From: Tetrahymena thermophila SB210
Lineage: Eukaryota > Ciliophora > Oligohymenophorea > Hymenostomatida > Tetrahymenidae
Reading direction: 5' to 3'
Length of the DNA stretch: 64,000 nucleotides
Assembly: GCF_000189635.1 (NCBI RefSeq)
Contig: NW_002476202.1
Span: 124,001 to 188,000, forward strand
This document shows positions 50,801 to 63,900 of this stretch, one piece after another (positions within the stretch are counted from its first letter, which is position 1; each line of letters opens with the position of its first letter). Made by a program: the position numbers and the translations under genes. The notes under the pieces are model-generated. The model was given only the letters and a program-made list of their open reading frames with translations, had not been told where the DNA came from and searched no databases.

Positions 50801-53468
50801 ATTGCATTTGGTTTATATACAGCATATGCATCTAAATTTAAGGATTGGAAATCGTATGAACTTAACCCAACAATATTTTTTGATGAAAAGCCTAAAATTT
50901 ATTATGGAAGCTCATTACCACCTTCTAATTATTAATCAATAATAAATAATTTTCAAAAATACGACGATACCTCATTTGATCAAATACAAAATGTTAATAG
51001 TATCCTATCATTTGATAATTCCTTATTATAAGACAAGACAACTGAAGTAAAATTTGGATATTATTTACAAAATACTCAAGGAAATAATATTCAATACACT
51101 GCTTTTGTTAATACTGTTAGCTTAGATGGCATTCCTATGTCTATCCATCTTATGAACAATGCAATTATAAAAAGTGTAACAGGAAAATAAATTCAAATAA
51201 ATGTAAATAATAAACCTCTAGCTATTACAGCCAGCACCAAAAAGTAAAATTTTTAAATTAAATTTTGTAAATTTTAAATATTAAAAATTACTAATTAGTC
51301 TAATAGGTTTAGTTTAGGGAGTTAATTCAGTCTTGTTCTTTTCAATGGGTATTTCTTTTATCCCTGCTAGCATTATTTCTTTTATTGTGAGAGAAAGAGC
51401 TGAACATATCAAGCATTAATAGATTGTCAGTGGTGTTACTCTTAAAGCATATTGGATTTCAAACTTTTTCATTGATTACATAAAATTTTTGATTCCAACA
51501 ATAAGTAGCTATTTCCTAGCATATGCTTTTAAGATTGATTCAATGACCGAAGATGGCAACTATATATACTTTGTTATACTTTTTATTTTTTATGGATTGA
51601 GTCTAATACCTTTTACCTATCTATTCTCGTTCTTACATTCAGACTATGGAAACGCATAGATCATATAATTTTTTATTCATTTTATGATTGGAGGTGTTGG
51701 AGCTGTAATTGTAGCAATTCTACGTTTTTATGAATCTACTCACTCAGTTGGTGTCATAATAGCCTGGGTTTTAAGAATATTTCCAAGCTTTGCAGTGTAT
51801 GATGGATTTAATAATATCGCAAGCAGAAAATTTACTTAACTTTAAGAAAACTTAAACGAGGAGCCTTCTCAAGTAGATTTCAATGTAATGGGTGCTGATC
51901 TTATGTTTTTAATCCTTTCTTTCATTTTGTTTATAGGATTGATTATTCTTATTGAAAAATACAGAAATAGAAAAAGTGTATTTGATTCAAACATTTAAGA
52001 TAAATATCCTTATGTGAAGCCTAATTATGTTGACTCTGATGTTGAAGAAGAAATTAGTGTACTTCAAGATAGCAACCCTAAAGATTTTACTGTTCTTGTT
52101 AGAAACTTACGTAAAGTATTCCCACCAACTGGAGGTTCTTCAACAGAAAAGCCAAAGATTGCTGTAGATAATCTTAACTTTGGTGTTAAAACAGGTGATG
52201 TATTCTGCTTTTTAGGAGTAAATGGAGCTGGAAAAACTACTACTATGCGTATGCTCACTGGAGAAGAGACAATAGGCTCAGGTGATGCATATATTCAGGG
52301 ATGTAAAATTCCTGAATAAATATCTGAAGCATAGCAATATATAGGATATTGTCCTTAATTTGATGCCTTGTTAGATAATTTGACAGCTAGAGAACACTTA
52401 GAGTTGTTTGCTGCTATAAAAGGAATTCCTCCTAATTAAAGAGAGCAAGCTGTTAATGAAAAGCTTGATGAGTTAAACCTCAGAAAATTTGAGAATGTAG
52501 TAGCACGTACTTATTCTGGAGGTAATAAGAGAAAGCTAAGTGTAGCGATTGCAATGCTTGGAAACCCTCCTATTGCATTCTTGGATGAGCCTTCAACAGG
52601 TATGGATCCTGGAAACCGTCGTTTTATGTGGAATGTGATAAGCGATATGGCTGCAAATAAAAAGAAAACTTCTATAATTTTGACAACTCATTCTATGGAG
52701 GAAGCTGAAGCATTAGGAACAAAAGTTGGAATAGTAATTGGTGGCAATTTTAAGTGTATGGGAAGTATTTAGCACTTAAAAAACAAATTTGGAAAAGGAT
52801 ATGAAATTTCTATTAAAACTAATACTCCTAATATGGTTTAACTACAACAACTGGCAAAAGGAATAAGCTTGAATACTATTATCGAAAAATAGAATATTTG
52901 TTAAATTCTTAATTAGATTTAATAAGATTAATTTATAGAATAAATAAATGAAGGAAAATTTGCATCTAGTATTTACTTCTAAATGGAATCTAAAAAAAGT
53001 AATTCAGTTGAACTTGCTGTTTTGGTAGAGTCCATATACAACTTCAATACATAATAAAGAATAGAGTAATTTTTGACTCAGAATTTTAATAGATATGAGA
53101 CTTTAGAAGGTTTAAATAATTATATAAAAGTGAGAGTAGAATGTGAAAAAAACTTAGGTTACTTATTTGGATTAATGAATAGATATCAAAATGAGCTAAA
53201 TATATGTTCATATACAATAGCGTAGACAACTCTTGAATAAATCTTTCATGACATAGCTAACTAAGAAATATAAATAAGAGTCGATGATAAAATCTAAAAC
53301 TCTATTAATGCTGAAAGACTAAGCATTAATCAACTATAAATTTCTTCTATTAGCAAGCAAATTAAAGTTTAGGAATAAAATATCTAATATCCTCTCTTGA
53401 ATAATTAATTCTAGCCAATAAAAATTAATCATGTTTAAATTCATTAATTTAAGCAGTAAAAAAAATGA
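47856..53468 (+). CDS. ABCA-type ABC transporter, array copy 4 (mosaic of copies 3 and 5)
   Basis: Exons are 47856-48177, 48245-49026, 49077-49466, 49522-49762, 49821-50036, 50100-51243 and 51299-53468, giving 1754 aa, with every exon the same length as in copies 3 and 5. Architecture and motifs are complete (Walker A at 536-543 and 1338-1345; LSGGQ and YSGGN signatures; DEP Walker B boxes; switch histidines). About 595 bases of exon 6, covering the end of the first half, helix 7 and most of the second loop, look identical to copy 3. NBD2 and its approach (about 51955-52800) differ from copy 5 at only three positions by eye. Sequence outside these tracts is clearly more diverged, so the gene looks like a product of conversion from both neighbours. 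Substrate unknown; probably a lipid-type cargo, as in the family. Confidence 0.93.
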
Positions 53469-54288
53469 TTAAAATCTAAATTTTATACTTATATTCAAAG
53501 AATAACTATTTTGAATATTTATTGTTTTCATAGTGTTTAATTTTATGTTTTCAAATTTAATTTTACCTACATTAGATTTTACTAAAAATAAATATTTTTT
53601 CCTCTTCATAATGAAGTTTTTTGATAAATTTCAAAAACAAAACTTTTTTCTTAAATTTCAAATAATATTGAAATATTAATTTTTTTCTTATATATTCTGA
53701 TATTATTTTAAATATTCAAATAAGAAATATATTTCATTTTAAATTATAGCAAAATATCCTCTTAAAATTATCATCCACATTTAAAAATCATTACAAACCA
53801 TTTAGAAAAAAAATATTTTTGAGTGATAAATAAATCTATATGTGTAGGTTTACTATGTAGAGTGAAGTAAATTTATAATTTTTAAAATACAAAAAACCTA
53901 ATTTGAATTAAAGTTTAGTATAATCATACATTTTTAGTTTTAAAAAACTTGATTTTATCAATTTTTTAATTTTTTCTAAAAAAGTATAAAAATTAAATTT
54001 TTTTTTATTAAAAAATTTTCGAAATTTGGTATAATTCATTGTAAATATTTTTTATATAATTCCGATAAATTCTAATTTTAATAAAAATCATTCAATTTCA
54101 AATAAATATTCATTTCCGATAAATTCTTTTCATTATAAAAGGAAGACAATAAATGTTTTAATAATAACAAATTATGTTTGTCTATCTCAATTTTAAAATT
54201 TGATATGAGTATTTGCTTCTTTAAAACTAAGGTTTAATATGTATTCATTTTTAGTTATATAAAATAATATAAATAAATAAATCAATAA
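53469..54288. other. Intergenic spacer of the ABCA array
   Basis: About 820 bases, the shortest spacer in the array, A/T-rich and without a gene. From about 53650 it is recognisably homologous to the spacer before copy 4 (for example the block TATTCTGATATTATTTTAAA at about 53693, matched near 47261). Confidence 0.55.
54177..54197 (+). promoter_or_regulatory. Conserved promoter-proximal element upstream of array copy 5
   Basis: A 21-base block beginning TTTGTCTATCTCAATTTTAA starts 112 bases before the ATG and matches the blocks upstream of copies 3 and 4. See 40436 for the comparison. Confidence 0.35.
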
Positions 54289-57200
54289 ATGTTTACTCAT
54301 ATACTAGCTCTTGTTATTAAAAATATTTATCTTTGGAAGAGAGAATTAAAAGGAACTTTATGTGAAATATTCACGCCTTTAATATTTGTCTTTTTCCTAT
54401 ACATCTTGATGTCTCAATCTGATAACTATGAAGTTAGCTAAACGAGCTATCTTAATTAGGCTGTTACTCTTACACCTTCGTGGGATAATTCTCTTATCAG
54501 TAATGGAATTTATAGCACTATTAAGAATTGCTCAGATCCTATAATAGGTGGAAAAATTGGAATTGCCCCAAATATTCCTTTGACACAGAGGCTATCATAA
54601 ATTCTTTTGAGTATAAAATATTTTAATACCAGTATAAAATACATTATTTAATATTATTATTATTATTAAAAAGACTATCCGGGAATCTAAGTACAATTTT
54701 TCGATTCCACTGATAAATTTAATAGTCATATCAAATCATCTGATTATCCAGTATCTAATCCTCCTTAAATTTGTTTTGGAATTCTTTTTGACAGCTGGAC
54801 TGATGGTGTTTATAATTATTCGTTATCCTATAATTTAACTCAATCTCATGATATTCCAAGAACCTAAAGAACAGACTACATTGACTTTGAATAGAATGAT
54901 TTATTTCTTAAGTATATTAATTCAGGTTTTACAAGAATAGTTAACTGGATAGATAACATTATATTATAGTAAGAAAGCGGAAATCCTAACATTTAAATAG
55001 AACCAAATATTACAATTATGGAGGTAGAGGCTCATCAGAAATCAAATTTATACTCTTATGCTGGTAGTTTTATGAATATTTTTATTATTATTCCTATGAT
55101 TGTTCCTTTTTTAAGACTTTCATTTCGAATTCTTCATGAAAAAGAAAAAAGAATTAGAGAAGGAATGATGATGATGGGTCTAGGTAAATTTTCCTTCTAT
55201 AGTAGCTGGTTTATAACATACATTTTTGTCTATGTTATTATTTCATTAATTGTTACAATAGGATTAAGAGTTTACTTTTTTACAAAAGTTGATTTTGCAG
55301 TTATTTATGTATTGCATTTTGCTTATGGAGTCTGCCTTTTAGCTTAGAGCTTATTTATAACTGTTTTCTTTGACAAGAAAAGAACTGGAATTATAGGAGC
55401 TACATTTCTTTTTCTCTTTTAATTTTTGTTCTCCTTCAGTTAAGGAGATTCTGAGGTAAGCTCATTTTTTTATTTTATTTAATAAGATATTTTTATTTAT
55501 TTAAAACTATTTTTTTTCAAATCAACCTTATTATTTAAAGTCTTAAAACAACTCCAGCAATAGAGGTTAAGCAATGATGGTATCAAATGCTATATCTTAA
55601 GCTATGTAATTACTTGTGATATACCAATCAAGAAATGAATAAGTTACTATCAATATGCTCAACTAACTCTGGAATAGATCGAAGCTCATCTACTCACTAA
55701 ATTCTAGTTGGATTAGCTTTATTGTCTATTTTGTATTTTTCTTATATTTAGATCAAGTAATTCCTAATGAATTTGGACAAAGAAAGCACTGGCTTTTCTT
55801 TATTGGATGCAAACTAAGAACTAAAAATTTGAAAAAGCAATAAACAAGAGTAAGTGTTGATTAAGAAGAACACCCTAATATCTATGAAACAGTAGATATC
55901 TCTTTATAAAATTAGGAATTATAGAACAAAGTAATCACTTATTTTTCATTATAAAAGTTTTATTAATTAATGCATAATATAGACAATTAAGGTTGAAAAT
56001 CTTTCTAAAGAGTTCAAAACAGAAGGTGTACTCAAAAAAGCTGTTGACTAAATCAACTTGTAAATGTATTCAGGTCAAGTTTTTTCTTTTTTAGGCCACA
56101 ATGGTGCAGGAAAATCTACAACTATATCTATGCTAACTGGAATGACTCCTCCTACTTCTGGAACAGCCTATATCAAAGGTTTAGAAATTACAAAAGACAT
56201 GGATAAGATTAGAACTATTTTAGGTAATTAAGTGTATTTTAAATATTTTTAATTAATATAATTGAATTCTTTTTAATCAGGTGTTTGCCCTTAGCACGAC
56301 ATATTATTTGACTCACTGACTGTTAAAGAACATCTTTATCTATTTGCTGTATTGAAAGGAATACCATATAGAGAAATATCAAATATTGTTGAAAAAATCA
56401 TTATAGATGTAGATTTAGTAGAAAAAACTAATTCTTTAAGCTCCAGCCTCTCAGGAGGATAAAAAAGAAAACTTTCTGTTGCAATAGCTTTTATAGGTAT
56501 TTATTTATTTCGTTTATTTTTTTAACTAAATATTTTAATCAAATATAGGAGAAAGCTAAGTAGTTTTATTGGATGAGCCTACAAGTGGTATGGATGTATA
56601 AGCTAGAAGACATATTTGGGAAATGGTCAAAAACTACAAACAGTAAAAAATTATCATACTCACTACTCATTTTATGGATGAAGCAGACTATCTTGGAGAC
56701 AGAATAGGAATTATTTCTGATGGATAAGTTAAGTGTGTTGGTTCTAGTGTATTCTTGAAAGAAAAATTTGGAAATGGATACAATTTAACTTTAGTAAAAG
56801 AATAAAACACTACTCCTTCTGAACCTATAATATAGTTTATCAATCACCATTTTCCAGAAAGCAGCTTAATTAGTGATTACTCTGCTGAGATAGCTTTCTA
56901 AATACCCTATAAATATATTCCTCAGTTTGAATAGATGTTTAATGAAATAGAGAGATTAAAACACTAGCTATAAATTAGATCTTATGGAGTTTCGATAACT
57001 ACTTTAGAGGAAGTTTTTCTAAAAGTAGCAAGTATGAATGGTAATCATATCGTATAAGTTGATAAAGCGCAATAAAATAATTAATAATAAGACATTGAAA
57101 ATTAAGATGATCAAAAATTAATTGAAAGAATAACAGATACATATTTACTATTTCGTACTCATTTCTTGGCCTTAATTAAGAAAAGAATTCATTATTTTAA

Positions 57201-59920
57201 AAGAGATAAGAAAGGATTATGCTGTGAATTGATTTTGCCTATTATTTTAATTGCATTTGGCTTATATACTGCTTATTCTTTTAATTTTTAAGATTGGAAA
57301 CCATATGAACTAAACCCAACAATATTTTTTGATGAAAAACCAAAAATTTATTATGGAAGCTCTCAACCATCTAGTAGTTATCAATCAATTATAAACGATT
57401 TTCAACAATTTGAGGACACTTCATTCAATCAAATACAAAATGTTTACAACATCTAATCATTTGATAATTTATTATTTTATTAGAAGACCATTGAAGTAAA
57501 ATTTGGATATTATTTACAAAATACTCAAGGAAATAATATTAAATACACTGCTTTTGTTAACACTGTAAGCTTAGATGGCATTCCTATGTCTATCCATCTT
57601 ATGAATAATGCTATCATAAAAAGTGTGACAGGTAAATAAATTCAAATAAATGTTAATAATTAACCACTGCCTCTTACAGCTAGTACCAAAAAGTAAACTT
57701 TCAAAATAAAATTTAATATTTTTAAGTTTATTTAAAATTAAAATAATCAGTCTTGTGGGCTTAGTTTAAGGTGTTAATTCAGTCATGTTCTTTTCAATGG
57801 GTATTTCTTTTATCCCTGCAAGTATTATTTCTTTTATCGTGAGAGAAAAAGCTGAGCATATCAAGCATTAATAGATAGTCAGTGGTATTACTCTTAAAGC
57901 ATATTGGATTTCAAACTTTTTCATTGATTATATTAAGTTCTTGATTCCAACAATAAGCAGTTATTTCCTAGCTTATGCTTTTAAGATTGATTCAATGACT
58001 GAAGATTGCAACTCCTTATACTTTGTTGTACTTTTTATTTTTTATGGATTGAGCTTACTTCCATTTACTTATCTATTCTCGTTCTTACACTCAGACTACG
58101 GTAATGCATAGATCATATAATTTTTTATACACTTTATGATTGGAGGGGTTGGAGCTGTAGTTGTAGCAATTCTGCGTTTTTCAGATTCAACTCATTAAGT
58201 TGGTGTTATTATTGCCTGGGTTTTAAGAATATTTCCAAGCTTTGCAGTTTACGATGGATTTAATAATATTGCAAGCAGAAAATTTACTTAAGTTTAATAT
58301 AACTTAAACAGCGAGCCATCTTAAATAGATTTAAATGTGATGGGTGCTGATCTAATATTTTTAATCCTTTCTTTCATTTTGTTTACAGGTATGATTATTT
58401 ATATTGAAAAATACAGAAATAGAAAAAGTGTATTTGATTCAAACATTTAAGATAAATATCCTTATGTGAAGCCTAATTATATTGACTCTGATGTTGAAGA
58501 AGAAATTAGTGTACTTCAAGATAGCAACCCTAAAGATTTTACTGTTCTTGTTAGAAACTTACGTAAAGTATTCCCACCAACTGGAGGTTCTTCAACAGAA
58601 AAGCCAAAGATTGCTGTAGATAATCTTAACTTTGGTGTTAAAACAGGTGATGTATTCTGCTTTTTAGGAGTCAATGGAGCTGGAAAAACTACTACTATGC
58701 GTATGCTCACTGGAGAAGAGACAATAGGCTCAGGTGATGCATATATTCAGGGATGTAAAATTCCTGAATAAATATCTGAAGCATAGCAATATATAGGATA
58801 TTGTCCTTAATTTGATGCCTTGTTAGATAATTTGACAGCTAGAGAACACTTAGAGTTGTTTGCTGCTATAAAAGGAATTCCTCCTAATTAAAGAGAGCAA
58901 GCTGTTAATGAAAAGCTTGATGAGTTAAACCTCAGAAAATTTGAGAATGTAGTAGCACGTACTTATTCTGGAGGTAATAAGAGAAAGCTAAGTGTAGCGA
59001 TTGCAATGCTTGGAAACCCTCCTATTGCATTCTTGGATGAGCCTTCAACAGGTATGGATCCTGGAAACCGTCGTTTTATGTGGAATGTGATAAGCGATAT
59101 GGCTGCAAATAAAAAGAAAACTTCTATAATTTTGACAACTCATTCTATGGAGGAAGCTGAAGCATTAGGAACAAAAGTAGGAATAGTAATTGGTGGCAAT
59201 TTTAAGTGTATGGGAAGTATTTAGCACTTAAAAAACAAATTTGGAAAAGGATATGAAATTTCAATTAAAACTAATACTCCTAATGTGGTTTAACTAGAAC
59301 ATCTGGCAAAAGAGATGAACTTGAATACTATTATCAAAAAATAGAATATTTGTTAAATTCTTAATTAGATTTAATAAGATTAGTTTATAGAATAAATAAA
59401 TGAAGGAAAATTTGCATCTAGTATTTACTTTTAATTGGAATCTAAAAAAAGTAATTAAATTGAGCTTGCTGCTTTGGTAGAATCCATATACAACTTCAAT
59501 ATATAATAAAGAATAGAGTAATTTTTGGCTCTGAATTTTAATAGATACGAGACTTTAGAAGGCCTAAATAATTACATAAAAGTGAGAGTAGAATGTGAAA
59601 AAAACTTAGGTTACTTATTTGGATTAATGAATAGATATCAAAATGAGTTGGATATATGTTCATATACAATATCTTAGACTACTCTTGAATAAATCTTTCA
59701 TGACATAGCTAACTAAGAAATTAAAAAAAAAGTTTAAGAGAATCATTTAAACTCTATTAATAATGAAAAAGTAAGTAATAGCGAAATATAAATCTCATCT
59801 ATTAACAAGTAGATTAATATATAAGAACAGAATATCTAATATCCACTGTTGAATAATTAATTTTAACCAATTCAAATTAATCATGTTTAAATACGTTAAT
59901 TAAAGTAATAAAAGAAATGA
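54289..59920 (+). CDS. ABCA-type ABC transporter, array copy 5
   Basis: Exons are 54289-54610, 54674-55455, 55541-55930, 55983-56223, 56281-56496, 56549-57692 and 57751-59920, giving 1754 aa. All motifs are intact: GHNGAGKS at 536-543, [35 protein letters not shown] at 1338-1345, [26 protein letters not shown]. The coupling helix [12 protein letters not shown] is present. Local differences from its neighbours are mostly conservative: NMLNQLWNRSKL replaces [10 protein letters not shown] in the cytoplasmic segment between helices, GMTPPTSG replaces GMIPPTSG after NBD1 Walker A, and the second loop carries its own substitutions ([11 protein letters not shown]). Its NBD2 is almost identical to that of copy 4. 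It is probably functional; no substrate can be inferred. Confidence 0.93.
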
Positions 59921-60904
59921 TTAAAATCTAAATTTTTATTTCTTCAAAGACAAAAGTATTAATATTTTGTGTCGTTTATTATGAAGTTATTCATTCTGAT
60001 ATTAATAAAATATTACTATAAGCTATTTGCTAGTTTTTGAGTTTCTATTTGTTTGTTTGATTGAAAAATGATCAAAACTTTAAAAATTAAGTAAAACTCT
60101 ATACAAGTGAAATAACTTAAAGGATGATAATATTTTTCTTATTAATTATTTTCTTAATGATCTAGAGCTAATAATTACTTTTTTATTAAGAGAATAAAAA
60201 AATTTTTAAATAAATTTAATTAAAAATATTCAAATCTATTTAAACATGATTCATTTTTATAATATATTTGTATTTAAATTAATAAATTTTAGTAAAGCGA
60301 TTTAATATAAAAATTTAATTTACATTATTTATTAGCTTGAAAAATTCTCCTTTTATGCAAAAATCTAAGCTATTATATGAAAAAAAAAAACAATTTAAAA
60401 AAAACTAAAATTATAATAGATTAAATAATACGCAGTAATTAAAAATGAATCATCTATTTGATGAATATATTTTCATTTACCCTTTTTTTGATGTACTTAT
60501 TAGAGTTTTAAAAATAAATATATTATTAAAAGCATAGATATCCGTTTAATACTAATAACTTATTTGAATATTAATATTTAATGTTTTTTTCCAGTCAAAT
60601 GAAATTTAATATAAAATTTGAATTTCTGATTTTTATTTACTAAATAATGTAATTTATTAAAATTTCATTAATTCTGAAACATTTGAACAATTCAAAACTT
60701 TGATTATTAATTAAATAAAGGTATAGTCTTTAACTAATCTTTATCTATTACTACTGATTACTTCTACACTCATATATAAGTAGGAAATTAATTTACTTAA
60801 AATCACAATTATTGAATTTAATACATTTTAAAATCCTCACTTTGAGAATTTTGTATAATATAAAACAATAATAATATATCATTAATTAATAATATTTAGC
60901 AATT
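59921..60904. other. Intergenic spacer of the ABCA array
   Basis: About 1 kb of A/T-rich DNA with no gene or repeat that I can support. The TTTGTCTATC element seen before copies 3-5 is not evident here. Confidence 0.5.
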
Positions 60905-63900
60905 ATGATAACCCATACTGTAGCCTTGACAGTAAAAAATTTTTATCTTTGGAAGAGAGATCTGAAAGGAACTATATGCGAGATATTAGTCCCAGTCATT
61001 TTTGTTTTCTTTCTCTATATTTTCAAAGCTCTATCAAACACTGAGTAAGTAAGTTAGAGAAGTTTTTTAAATGAATCTGTTTCTCTTACCCCAGGATGGG
61101 ATTCTTCTCTCATCAGTAATGGAATACATAGTACTATAAAAAATTGCTAAGATTCAAATGTTGGTGGAAAAATTGGGCTGGCTCCTTCAATTCAAATCAC
61201 TTAGTAGCTTTCTCAAATTCTTTTAAGTAATAAATTTCTTAATGTTTAAGTAACTTAAATTATTTTTAAAAATACTTACTAAATTCGATATAGATTACCC
61301 TGGAGTAGAAGTACAATTTTTTGATAACCCTGACCTATTTATAAAACATATTACATCTTCCGATTACCCTGTTAAGGAACCACCTTAGATTTGCTTTGGA
61401 ATTCTTTTTTATAGTTGGGAAAATGGTGTATATAACTATACTCTCTAATATAATCTTACCTAATCTTTTGATGTTCCAAGAACATATAGGACCGATTACA
61501 TAGATTTTGAGTAAAATGATTAATTTTTAAAATACATCAATTCAGGATTTACCAGAATAGTGAATTGGATTGATAATATCATTCTTCAATTAGAAAGTGG
61601 AAATTCTAATTTAAAAATATTTCCTTAAATAACAATCATGCAGACAGAGTAGTTCTAAAAATCTGACCTGTATTCATATACAGGAAGTTTTATGAATTTA
61701 TTCATTGTAATACCTATGATAGTGCCTTTCTTAAGGTTATCTTCACGAATTCTGGATGAAAAAGAGAAAAGAATCAGAGAAGGAATGATGATGATGGGTC
61801 TCGGAAAATTTGCCTTCTATTCAAGCTGGTTCATAAGCTATCTAATAATCTATGCAATAATATCTTTTTTTGTTTGTCTGTTCCTCAAAATCTACTTTTT
61901 TACTGTAGTTGATATGAGTGTTCTTTATTCTATACACTTTTCATTTTGCATATGTCTCCTTGCATAGAGTTTGTTTATTACAGTCTTCTTTCATAAATAA
62001 AGAACAGGAATTATTGGAGCTACTTCATTGTTCTTAATTTAATTTCTATATTCCTTCAGCTTAGGAGATTAAGAAGTAAATTTTAAATTAAAAATATTTG
62101 CAATAAATAAATTTTTTTTTTTTCTATAAAAGACAATATCAAACTCAGATTATTAGAGCTAAGCAAGAATTGTTCATAATGCTATCACATAAGCTATGAG
62201 AATTTTAGTTATACACTAAGCTAGAGATGAAAATGTTTCACTTGATATGTTTGGAGAAACTTGTAATAGATCTATGCTCATTTACTCAATTAACTCAAGC
62301 TGGATCAGTTTTATCATATACCTCATCTTATTCTTATATCTAGACTAAGTTATTGCCAATGAATTTGGTTAAAGAAAACACTCTCTATTTTTTATTGGAT
62401 GTGAGTTGAAAAAAGAAAAATAAATACCAGACAACATTTAAAATTATAGATTTTAATAAGAAAATCCCTTCATTGAAAATGTCGATATCTCTTTAAAAAA
62501 ATAAGAGACTGAAAACAGAGTAAAATAAATTTTTAATTCATTCAAGTTATTTTATATATAATTTTAATAATAGACTATTAAAATTTAATGCTTGACGAAA
62601 GTGTTCAAAACGGAAGGAGTTGAAAAATGTGCTGTTAATTAGATTAATTTATAACTTTACAGTGGTTAAGTTTTCTCTTTTCTAGGGCATAACGGCGCAG
62701 GAAAATCTACAACGATTTCTATGCTAACTGGGATGATACCTCCAACCTAAGGAACAGCTTTAATCAAAGGTCTTGATATAAGAGAGGATATGGATAAAAT
62801 TAGAACAATTTTAGGTAAAAAAAATTATTTAAAGACAAAAATAATATTAATATTTTATCAAAAGGTGTTTGCCCATAGCATGATATATTATTTGATTCTT
62901 TAACTGTTAAAGAACATCTTTATCTATTTGCTACCTTAAAAGGTATGAGTTATTCTGATATACCTTAAACAGTAGAAAAAATCATTAAGGATGTTGATCT
63001 AGTAGAAAAGACAAACTCTTTAAGCAGCAGTTTATCAGGAGGATAAAAGAGAAAGCTCTCAGTTGCAATAGCTTTTATTGGTAAAAAACTAAAATATTTA
63101 CTAGGCATAAGTTAAATTATTATTTTATCTTTAATAGGTGATAGTGAAGTTGTATTACTAGATGAGCCAACTAGTGGGATGGATGTTTAAGCCAGAAGAC
63201 ATATTTGGGATATGGTTAAGAAGTTTAAATAATAAAAAATAATTATATTGACCACCCATTTTATGGATGAAGCAGATTATCTTGGAGACAGAATAGGAAT
63301 TATTTCAGATGGCTAAATTAAGTGTGTTGGATCAAATATATTTTTAAAAGAAAGATTTGGAAATGGATACAATTTCACTTTTGTAAAAGAGCAAAATAAC
63401 ACTCCTTCTGAACCAATAATTCAATTCATAAAATATTTTATCCCTGAAAGTAGTCTGATTAGCGATTACTCAGCTGAAGTAGCTTTTCAAATTCCTTAAA
63501 AGTACATTCCACAGTTCCCAAACTTATTTGATTAAATTGAAAAGCAAAAAACTAACTTAAAAATAAGATCTTATGGAGTCTCAATAACAACCTTAGAGGA
63601 AGTATTTTTGAAAGTTGCTAGTATGAATGAAAATCATGTAGCATAACCCAAAAGACTAAAAACAAAAAATAATTTAGGAATGTATGAAGATTCAGACTAG
63701 TAAAGTGATTGCGAAAAAATCACAGATCCTTCAACTCTATTTTTAACACATTTTTGGGCTCTTATCAAGAAAAGAATTCACTATTTTAGAAGAGATAAAA
63801 AAGGACTATGTTGCGAATTGATCCTTCCAATTCTTTTAATTGCATTTGGATTATACAAAGCTTACAAAACTAACTTTTTTGACTGGTCAGCCATTGAATT

